In this document: positions 1 to 4,754 of the stretch, piece by piece
Numbering within the stretch: position 1 is the first letter of the stretch
Layout: each line of letters begins with the position of its first letter
Assembly (NCBI GenBank): GCA_937934775.1
Contig: CALGYL010000030.1
Location: forward strand, 1 to 7,352
Length of the DNA: 7,352 bases
Origin: an uncultured Clostridia bacterium
GTDB lineage: Bacteria; Bacillota; Clostridia; Christensenellales; Aristaeellaceae
Direction: 5' to 3'
Notes under the pieces: generated by a model
Database searches by the model: none
The model's input: the letters and a program-made list of their open reading frames with translations, nothing else
What the model was told of the DNA's origin: nothing
Program-made: the position numbers and the translations under genes

Positions 1-1768
1 GCGTCGCCCGCCCGATCTCCTCCTGGCTCGCCGGATCGATCACCACAAGCTCCGACACGTCTTCCGGATAGTAGTAGATTTCAACCCGCTTTCCGATGTA
101 CTGGCGCATCTCGTCAAACTCGTACCGCTCCTTGAACCTCCGGATGCCGTCCTTATGGACAGGTACAACCTCGCGCGTCATGCACAGTTGCGCCGTGTAG
201 CCCGGAAGCGGCGCGGCCACGTCGTTGTAACGCGGTGCGTTCCGGAACAGCTCAAGCGGCTTCGCCCACTGTTCCCCGGCCAGCTTCAGCCCGCCGTGAT
301 CCTTCAGAAGGTAGTCCTCGTTCAGCCACGCTTCGAACGCCTTCATGACCGCTTTGATGTGCGGAACCTCGCCCCGCGCCATCATGGCGTCCACGTCCTT
401 CCTGATCTTCCCGTCCGTCCTCGATCCGGTCAGCGTCCCCGTGTAGGACGGCAGCCGCTTGGAGAACCGGGTGCAGAACGTGCCGAAGGTTCTTTCAATC
501 TGTCCTTTCAGTTCCGGCCTGTAGGGGGCCATGCGTTTAAACTCGATGCCCACCTGTTGCAGGAAGCCCTGCGCCTTCTCTGAATCCAGCACGTCGTAAA
601 GCATCTGCCGCTCCTTGCGGCTCTGTCCGGTGATGGCCTTGGCGGTGATCTCCTTGCCGTTGTCCATCATGATCAGCTTCGGGACGCCGTTCGTGTGGAT
701 CATCTTGCGCAGCGCTTCCATGGATACCCGCGCGTTCGTATGCTCGCAGAACACGTAACCCACCGGAACCCGCGTTTTCACGTCCAGGAACATCTCCAGC
801 ACCGGGCGGAAGGCGTGGCGCTCCCCGTTCGCGTCGTAGTCCCATGCCCAGAAGTCGAAGGTGTGCGCGTCCACCTGGACGATCTCCATTGCCTTCAGGC
901 TGGCCGTGTCGCGGCGAACCTTGGGCGTCATCTCGCTGTTGAACTTGCGCGATCCCTCCACGGCCAGGTAACGCACCGGGTACACCTCGGGATCGCGGAT
1001 TTCGGCGTTACGGAACTCACGGACGTAGGCCGAATAGCTGGGGACCGGCAGCAGCCCTTCTTCTTCGCATTCCCGTTTGAAATCGTCATATTGAACGCTG
1101 ATGCTGGGCCGGTTCTCCGCGTAGCCCTTCCGAACGGAGAGTTCCAGCGCCTTTTGCTGCTGGGCTTCCGTCATCTTGTAGGGCTGGTGCTTCTCCCTGG
1201 GCTTGCGGTACTGCGAAAGCGGCTCGTAATGAAAGGCGTAGCTTCCACCCGTTTCCGAGCCCGGCTCCGCATCCTTCGCCTCGGCCAGCGCCAGCGCTTC
1301 CTCAAGCGCCCTGAGCCGCCCGTTCACCGCCTGGATGGTCACGTCCATCTCCGCCGCGATCCTCTGGACTTCCTGCGCCTTCTCCCGGCCCTTCATCTCA
1401 AGAAGCGGCTTGAGATGCCGCACCCAGGCCCGCGCCTGTTCCATCTTCGCGCCGCCCGCCTCTTCGCTCAGCTTCATAAACTTGGCCGGGCCGACGTTCA
1501 GATACCAGGCCGGTTCGGCGTCCTTCGCCGGTCTTGCGGCGGCCTTCGCCGCCCGCGCCAGCTTCGCCTGTTCCTGCCGGTAACGCTCTTGCGCTTGGGG
1601 GGAGAGGGAAGAAACGGACACTTCGATAAAACCCCATCCGCCGTTCGGGTTCGGTGCCTTCCGCCATTTGTAGGCATTCGGATTTCGGTTCATCTTCTTG
1701 CGAAGAGCGTCGCGCGAAATCCCTTCTAGCCTGGCGAATTCATCCAGCGAGATGTAGGTTCCTTCCAT
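1..1768 (-). CDS. Mu-like (MuA-type) DDE transposase, 3' end outside window
   Basis: Phage-type transposase that would pair the element ends, nick them and join them to target DNA. Reading the minus strand from ATG at 1768 gives 589 residues without a stop, open at the left edge, so the C-terminus is missing. Residues 5-27 (YISLDEFARLEGISRDALRK) form a Mu-type N-terminal HTH; about 200-260 look like a second DNA-binding HTH. The RNase H-fold core runs about 295-440 with the catalytic triad D300 (VQVD), D369 (MMDNGKE) and E425 (KGQIERTFG). The D369-E425 spacing of 56 equals that of phage Mu A (D336-E392). Residues about 520-589 resemble the Mu C-terminal beta-barrel domain. A strong RBS (AAAGGAGG) precedes the start. 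MuA is 663 residues, so roughly 80-120 may be missing. A MuB-like ATPase gene would be expected next, beyond the edge. The sequence is visibly GC-rich. Confidence 0.94.
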   Translation of the reverse strand, partial: MEGTYISLDEFARLEGISRDALRKKMNRNPNAYKWRKAPNPNGGWGFIEVSVSSLSPQAQERYRQEQAKLARAAKAAARPAKDAEPAWYLNVGPAKFMKLSEEAGGAKMEQARAWVRHLKPLLEMKGREKAQEVQRIAAEMDVTIQAVNGRLRALEEALALAEAKDAEPGSETGGSYAFHYEPLSQYRKPREKHQPYKMTEAQQQKALELSVRKGYAENRPSISVQYDDFKRECEEEGLLPVPSYSAYVREFRNAEIRDPEVYPVRYLAVEGSRKFNSEMTPKVRRDTASLKAMEIVQVDAHTFDFWAWDYDANGERHAFRPVLEMFLDVKTRVPVGYVFCEHTNARVSMEALRKMIHTNGVPKLIMMDNGKEITAKAITGQSRKERQMLYDVLDSEKAQGFLQQVGIEFKRMAPYRPELKGQIERTFGTFCTRFSKRLPSYTGTLTGSRTDGKIRKDVDAMMARGEVPHIKAVMKAFEAWLNEDYLLKDHGGLKLAGEQWAKPLELFRNAPRYNDVAAPLPGYTAQLCMTREVVPVHKDGIRRFKERYEFDEMRQYIGKRVEIYYYPEDVSELVVIDPASQEEIGRAT

Positions 1769-1800
1769 GCGTCCGTTTCCTCCTTTCGGAGTATTGGCTT

Positions 1801-1843
1801 CCCATGACCGCCCGAAGGCGGTTTCGGCCGGGTGCCGCCCGGC
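1801..1843. repeat. Two tandem GC-rich hairpins between the Ner-like gene and transposase
   Basis: ACCGCC (1807-1812) and GGCGGT (1817-1822) form a perfect 6-bp stem with a 4-base loop. GCCGGG (1827-1832) and CCCGGC (1838-1843) form a second perfect 6-bp stem with a 5-base loop. Both lie in the 89-base gap upstream of the transposase RBS. Neither is followed by a T-run on the minus strand, so they are not ordinary terminators. They may slow or attenuate transcription into the transposase or protect mRNA. That is inference. Confidence 0.5.
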
Positions 1844-1857
1844 GCTCGTCGGATGGG

Positions 1858-2073
1858 TCATGCGCAGTTGCCCACCTTCAGCACATCCTCGACGCGGATG
1901 CCCAGCACATCGCAAAGCTTTTTCATGGTGCTGGGAGTCGGTGTACTCTTGCCCGTCTCGGCCTTAAAGACTGTAAGGTAGGCAACGCCCGCCAACTTTG
2001 CCAGTTGCGGCACACTAACACCCTTTGCATATCGCGCCTCGATCAACTTTTTCCGGTCAACCTGCACTTCCAT
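1858..2073 (-). CDS. Small XRE-family HTH protein, Cro/Ner-like early regulator
   Basis: Protein of 71 residues consisting almost only of a HTH_3/XRE domain: the helices around KKLIEARYAKGVSVPQLAKL and the recognition segment AGVAYLTVFKAETG, then TPSTMKKLCDVLGIRVEDVL, a common ending for Cro/CI-type domains. The start at 2073 is chosen because GAGGGGGAGGG lies 6 bases upstream; the same frame stays open to 2328, but that would run through the operator region and the divergent promoter. It is the first gene of the leftward early transcript and sits upstream of the transposase, the position of ner in phage Mu, where Ner represses early transcription and the c promoter. That role is inferred from position and size. 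DNA binding is well supported; the target sites are probably the two dyads at 2130-2171. Confidence 0.85.
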   Translation of the reverse strand: MEVQVDRKKLIEARYAKGVSVPQLAKLAGVAYLTVFKAETGKSTPTPSTMKKLCDVLGIRVEDVLKVGNCA

Positions 2074-2129
2074 GCTTGACCCTCCCCCTCTTGACGATGT
2101 AGAATGACCATAGCCCACTATAAACCGCG

Positions 2130-2144
2130 TATCTGAATCAGATA
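2130..2144. promoter_or_regulatory. Operator O1, 15-bp dyad
   Basis: TATCTGAATCAGATA is a perfect dyad around a central A. It has the same arms (TATCTG/CAGATA) as the site at 2157-2171, with centres 27 bp apart. It lies downstream of the leftward early promoter -10 and upstream of the repressor gene, as expected for phage Cro/CI-type operators. Which of the two HTH proteins binds it cannot be told. Confidence 0.82.
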
Positions 2145-2151
2145 TTTGCAG

Positions 2152-2157
2152 TATAAT
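2152..2157 (+). promoter_or_regulatory. Possible -10 of the rightward repressor promoter
   Basis: TATAAT on the plus strand is a perfect -10 hexamer directed at the repressor gene. The region 17 bases upstream (GTATCT) is a poor -35, so the promoter would be weak or need activation. It overlaps the -10 of the opposing early promoter base for base, making the two promoters mutually exclusive. An alternative is TTGCAG (2146-2151) with GATAAA (2168-2173) at 16 bases. Confidence 0.45.
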
Positions 2158-2171
2158 ATCTGAAACAGATA
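2157..2171. promoter_or_regulatory. Operator O2, 15-bp dyad inside early promoter spacer
   Basis: TATCTGAAACAGATA repeats the arms of the dyad at 2130-2144. It lies between the -35 and -10 of the minus-strand early promoter, so a bound regulator would exclude RNA polymerase. It also overlaps the last base of a plus-strand TATAAT. Confidence 0.82.
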
Positions 2172-2189
2172 AAGTCAACACCTTTTTTT

Positions 2190-2197
2190 GAGGGAGG
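2190..2197 (+). promoter_or_regulatory. RBS of the repressor gene
   Basis: GAGGGAGG ends 11 bases before the ATG at 2209. It decides the start: an in-frame TTG at 2188 lies on top of this motif and so cannot be served by it, while the ATG at 2209 can. Confidence 0.7.
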
Positions 2198-2208
2198 CTG
2201 CTTATCCG

Positions 2209-2943
2209 ATGATCGGCGAGCGGATGAAGGAAATTCGGATAGAATCCGGCTATACTCAGAAAGAGTTTGCTCGTATTCTTGGCGTGTCTCAATCTCATTT
2301 GTCTGGTGTTGAAAATGGAAAACAGCAACCATCAGAAACTTTCGTGCGATTTTTTGCTACTACCTTCAAAGTTAATAGGGAATGGCTTGTAAATGGAATG
2401 GGTGAAAAGAAAGAAGAAACCACATTCTATGACATAGTTCGGCATGGTGATATACACCCGACAAGTACGATGTACACTGTGCTTTTCTCTAAGCTCGCGC
2501 AAATGCTGCTTCCCTCATGTCAGTTTGAATGGGAGTTCTACAGGCTGATAAATGACGAGCGTTTCGTAATGATGTTTAATTATATTGTGTCCATCGCTTT
2601 GAGCGACGGCGCAGAAAAGAAGCGTTCGGAGGATTTGATTTCTGAAATGAATGAGGACTTCCCCGGCCTTCGCGAAGCCTGCTTGGAGTGCATGGAGGAC
2701 TGGACTTCCCAGGCCCAGGGCGAGAATCGGCGTCAAAGAAAGAGCAAGGGGTATGCTCGTTTCACCCGCACGCTGTGGGAAGACGCCAGGGCTTTCGAGG
2801 TGCTGCACGCTGATCCGGAGGAGCGCTTGAAGGTCGCCGATCCCGCGCTCCGGGAAGCCTTCATGAGGCAGGAATGCGAGGCGGAAGAGCGCCTGCTCTC
2901 ACACCGGTTTTATGGCCGGAATGCGGGAACGGAGGAGCCTTGA
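2209..2943 (+). CDS. XRE-family HTH repressor of the Mu-like phage
   Basis: Protein of 244 residues. The first 65 or so are a clear XRE/HTH_3 domain: MIGERMKEIRIESGYTQKEF, the recognition helix ARILGVSQSHLSGVENGKQQ, then a segment ending in NREWLVNGMGE, a typical end of such phage repressor domains. The remaining ~180 residues are charged and helical-looking; I do not recognise a family there and see no LexA/CI-type S24 peptidase (no obvious Ser-Lys arrangement), so RecA-driven self-cleavage is unlikely. The gene is divergent from the Ner-like gene and the transposase across a shared operator region and ends at a strong terminator, matching the place of the Mu c repressor. Codons in the second half are more GC-rich than in the first. 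The function as lysogeny repressor is inferred from domain and position; it could instead be an activator or accessory regulator. Confidence 0.85.
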   Translation: MIGERMKEIRIESGYTQKEFARILGVSQSHLSGVENGKQQPSETFVRFFATTFKVNREWLVNGMGEKKEETTFYDIVRHGDIHPTSTMYTVLFSKLAQMLLPSCQFEWEFYRLINDERFVMMFNYIVSIALSDGAEKKRSEDLISEMNEDFPGLREACLECMEDWTSQAQGENRRQRKSKGYARFTRTLWEDARAFEVLHADPEERLKVADPALREAFMRQECEAEERLLSHRFYGRNAGTEEP

Positions 2944-2947
2944 TTAT

Positions 2948-2961
2948 AGAACATATGTTCT
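2948..2961. promoter_or_regulatory. LexA (SOS) box-like perfect palindrome
   Basis: AGAACATATGTTCT is a perfect 14-bp dyad and contains GAACATATGTTC, the core of the Bacillus-type LexA/DinR box (CGAAC-N4-GTTCG); only the outermost C/G pair differs. It begins 5 bases after the repressor stop codon and precedes the terminator. It is flanked on the minus strand by two TATAAT hexamers (2967-2972 and 2943-2948), so it could control a transcript antisense to the repressor; no good -35 is seen. LexA binding is inferred from the motif alone. Confidence 0.6.
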
Positions 2962-2983
2962 CCGTGATTATACATTTATGCAG

Positions 2984-3015
2984 AGGTGGGTAGTGAAATG
3001 CGACCCACCTTTTTT
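2984..3015 (+). terminator. Intrinsic terminator of the repressor gene
   Basis: AGGTGGGT (2984-2991) and ACCCACCT (3003-3010) form a perfect 8-bp stem with an 11-base loop, followed by a run of six T (3010-3015). It ends the rightward repressor transcript about 40 bases past its stop. Confidence 0.88.
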
Positions 3016-3026
3016 GATGCTCATTT

Positions 3027-3132
3027 TGTCCACTCGATTTTCCTGTACTTTTTAGGCGTTGACGGCCTGAAAACCCTTGTATTTCGGGCGAGTGGACGTG
3101 TCCACTCGATTTTTCGTGTTTTGTCCACTCGA
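3027..3132. repeat. Four copies of GTCCACTCG, likely protein-binding sites
   Basis: TGTCCACTCGATTTT occurs at 3027-3041 and again at 3099-3113; TGTCCACTCGA recurs at 3122-3132. An inverted copy, CGAGTGGAC, at 3089-3097 pairs with GTCCACTCG at 3100-3108 to give a 20-bp perfect dyad with a 2-base centre. Their place outside the repressor, at the expected element end, fits transposase-binding (L-type) sites, but a host or phage regulator is equally possible. Confidence 0.72.
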
Positions 3133-3146
3133 CAAATATTTATAAA

Positions 3147-3244
3147 TTGTCGTTTATCGAACAGTATGTATATTATCTCCGCTTGGTTTGAATTTATTGC
3201 GGATTTATCAAACACTTTGTGCCAAATATGTTCGTTATCTCGCG
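3147..3244. repeat. Four GATAA-centred motifs near the element end
   Basis: On the minus strand four related motifs occur: GCGAGATAACGAACATA, GTTTGATAAATCCGCAATA, GCGGAGATAATATACATA and GTTCGATAAACGACAATT. Their TTATC cores on the plus strand are at 3235, 3205, 3173 and 3154. Spacing is uneven (30, 32 and 19 bp). They may be end-binding sites of the transposase, or chance in AT-rich DNA. Confidence 0.4.
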
Positions 3245-3260
3245 TTAGAAGCTCTAACGC
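3242..3260. repeat. Perfect 8-bp inverted repeat
   Basis: GCGTTAGA (3242-3249) and TCTAACGC (3253-3260) are exact reverse complements around AGC. There is no T-run after it on either strand, so it is not a standard terminator; it may be a binding site or a short cruciform. Confidence 0.5.
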
Positions 3261-3312
3261 TTGCGGTCGGAAGTTAACCATTCCTTAGCATTGTCCCGCC
3301 AAAACATGAGAA

Positions 3313-3338
3313 AGCGCCGGTTTTTCACTTCCGGCGCT
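3313..3338. terminator. Strong hairpin, possible weak terminator
   Basis: AGCGCCGG (3313-3320) and CCGGCGCT (3331-3338) form a perfect GC-rich 8-bp stem with a 10-base loop. On the plus strand the first T-rich tract (ATTTATTTTTT) starts six bases later; on the minus strand TTTCTC follows directly. It could stop transcription in either direction, but the gene it would serve is not visible, which suggests a leftover from a lost gene or an insulating element end. Confidence 0.5.
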
Positions 3339-3445
3339 GCGCAATTTATTTTTTCAAATTTGCCCTCGTTCCCTCTACCGGAACTGCGGTTCGACGTGGG
3401 AAAAGCCTTGATTTATAAGGGTTTTGGATGGGACAGAGTGATTCC

Positions 3446-3482
3446 ATCCCGCCTTATCCCGCCTCTACCCGCCTATACCCGG
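3446..3482. repeat. 10-bp-phased CCCGCCT repeat, four units
   Basis: ATCCCGCCTT, ATCCCGCCTC, TACCCGCCTA and TACCCGG follow one another with an exact 10-bp period, about one helical turn. CCCGCC also occurs alone at 3295-3300. Just before, GGATGG (3426-3431) and CCATCC (3444-3449) can pair. Helical phasing suggests protein binding along one DNA face, or a small expanded tandem repeat. Confidence 0.6.
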
Positions 3483-3570
3483 ATTGAAAGATTAAATTGA
3501 TAGAGTACAGCTGGCGCCAGAGTTTGGCGCATTCGCCAGCATCCGATCAACCCGGCTGGCGGCGCAGGCC

Positions 3571-4701
3571 ATGTTCCTCAAGATGACGCGGGAGCAAAGC
3601 TATCTTCTGGACTACCTCGAAGAGCAGCAGATCGCAGCCATTCAAGGCTGCGCGGGAACAGGGAAGACGATGTTGGCCATCCAGAAGGCACAGCGGTTGG
3701 CGGAGCGGGACAACGTGCTGTTTCTGTGCTTCAACTTGTTCCTGAAGAACTTTCTTCAGGAGAATTACGCCCGGGAGAACCTTACCATCACCAATCTGGA
3801 CTCGCTCTTCGTCCTGAAAACTGGGAAGGAACTGCCGATGGGGTCGGCGCGCTCGCAGGAAAAGGACGATCAGATTCTGGAATTCCTTCTTGAATGGAAG
3901 GACTACCAACTGGATTGCCGGCACATCGTCGTAGACGAGGGACAGGACTTCAACAGCGATCATCTCCAGGCGCTATATGCCATCGCGCAGGAACAGGGCG
4001 GTTGTTTCTATGTCTTCTACGACAAGTACCAGTTCGTTCAGGGACAGGAGTTCCCACGGTGGATCCATGACATGGATTGCCGGCTTGTTCTGACGAGAAA
4101 CTGTCGAAACACAAAGGAGATTGCCATCACGTCAACCCGTCCCGTTGGAATCGATGAAAGCAGGATTAAATTGCGCCTGGAGGCGCAGGAAAGCGCCGGA
4201 TATGTCACCAAACCCAAGCTGTATATCGTGAAAGACAAGGCCACATTGATCGAGTATTTGGACGCGCTGATTACCAAATACCTGAGTGCCGGTATCCCAA
4301 GGGAAAGCATCGTCGTGCTGTCCATGAAATCATCCGGTGCATCCATCCTGACCGAGGGAGATTTCGCGCTTTCCGCGCAGAACCGGCTTGCCAGCGTCAA
4401 GGAAAAGGGAAAGATATTGTTTACCACCGTGCGCAAGTTCAAAGGCCTTGAAGCGGAAGCTGTCCTGTGCATCGACATCGACACCACCACCTTTTCCAGC
4501 GAGCGTCAGCGCAATTTATTTTATGTTGGTACTTCCCGCGCACAATCCTATTTGGAAATGCTGGCGCTTTTGCCCGACGAGGACGCGGAGAATGCCTTTG
4601 CTGATGCAATCTCCCCGCAAGGCAATCGCGTGCGTGCCAGAGCGGCCATTGCCACAGGCCTTAAGGCCAAAATCGGGACAAAGAGCGATCTTCTTGATTA
4701 G
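3571..4701 (+). CDS. Superfamily 1 (UvrD-like) helicase, probably 5'-truncated
   Basis: From the first ATG, 376 residues carrying SF1 helicase motifs in order: TREQSYLLDYLEEQQ at 6-20, Walker A GCAGTGKT at 26-33, Walker B VDEGQD at 121-126 (DExQD class), motif III YDKYQ near 150-154, motif IV LTRNCRNTKEI at 174-184, motif V TTVRKFKGLEAE at 285-296 and motif VI FYVGTSRA at 317-324. It should use ATP to move along DNA. The frame is open upstream back to 3496, giving VQLAPEFGAFASIRSTRLAA before the ATG, which resembles the linker between an N-terminal NERD-type nuclease domain and the helicase in larger proteins. No RBS precedes either ATG (3571, 3583). The nuclease half therefore seems lost at the mobile-element junction. 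The C-terminus looks complete. It lies just upstream of the Wadjet genes and is likely part of the same defence island. Expression is doubtful. Confidence 0.82.
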   Translation: MFLKMTREQSYLLDYLEEQQIAAIQGCAGTGKTMLAIQKAQRLAERDNVLFLCFNLFLKNFLQENYARENLTITNLDSLFVLKTGKELPMGSARSQEKDDQILEFLLEWKDYQLDCRHIVVDEGQDFNSDHLQALYAIAQEQGGCFYVFYDKYQFVQGQEFPRWIHDMDCRLVLTRNCRNTKEIAITSTRPVGIDESRIKLRLEAQESAGYVTKPKLYIVKDKATLIEYLDALITKYLSAGIPRESIVVLSMKSSGASILTEGDFALSAQNRLASVKEKGKILFTTVRKFKGLEAEAVLCIDIDTTTFSSERQRNLFYVGTSRAQSYLEMLALLPDEDAENAFADAISPQGNRVRARAAIATGLKAKIGTKSDLLD

Positions 4702-4754
4702 CGGTATGCCAAATAACGGCACCTAAAGATAATGTGACAAGGTTGGCCGAGCAC

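Larger units (their letters stand above)
2150..2178 (-). promoter_or_regulatory. Leftward early promoter for the Ner-like gene and transposase
   Basis: On the minus strand TTGACT (2178-2173) is followed by a 17-base spacer and TATACT (2155-2150), five of six matches to each sigma-A box at ideal spacing. It points towards the 71-residue HTH gene and the transposase, so it corresponds to the Mu early promoter. Operator O2 fills the spacer and O1 covers the likely start-of-transcription region, so strong repression in the lysogen is expected. Confidence 0.82.
3011..3500. other. Gene-free left-end region of the Mu-like element with junction to host DNA
   Basis: No convincing gene lies here; the open frames present have no RBS and cross the repeats and hairpins. 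The first half is AT-rich and holds GTCCACTCG repeats and GATAA motifs; the second half holds two hairpins, an inverted repeat (AAAAGCCTT 3401-3409 with AAGGGTTTT 3417-3425, one mismatch) and a 10-bp-phased repeat. In Mu the c gene ends a few hundred bases from the left end, so the element terminus is expected within this stretch. The host helicase frame becomes open at 3496. I cannot fix the exact terminus: Mu-family elements end in TG...CA with a short target duplication, and the other element end is outside the window. A CA at 3508-3509 is one candidate. Confidence 0.55.

Noticed and set aside
695..1729. 344-codon open frame on the plus strand
   Set aside because: It lies opposite the transposase, whose frame carries clear domains and the DDE triad; long antisense frames are expected in GC-rich coding DNA, and the translation is rich in Arg, Leu and His without known motifs.
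1858..2328. 156-codon version of the Cro/Ner-like gene
   Set aside because: The extra N-terminal part would be read from the operator region and from the antisense of the repressor; a strong RBS sits directly before the ATG at 2073.
2188..2943. TTG start giving a 251-residue repressor
   Set aside because: The RBS overlaps this TTG, and the HTH domain begins naturally at MIGERMKEI from 2209.
2986..3288. 100-codon open frame after the repressor
   Set aside because: It starts inside the terminator hairpin, has no RBS and crosses all the repeat sites; its composition looks non-coding.
3446..3482. CRISPR array
   Set aside because: Units are 10 bp with no spacers; far too short and contiguous for a CRISPR array.
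3261..3500. 79-codon open frame before the helicase
   Set aside because: No RBS; it crosses the strong hairpin and the 10-bp repeat, and the protein is not recognisable.
4702..4754. Separate promoter or terminator between the helicase and jetA
   Set aside because: No T-tailed hairpin and no -35/-10 pair is visible in the 53 bases, so co-transcription is more likely, though a distant promoter inside the helicase gene cannot be excluded.
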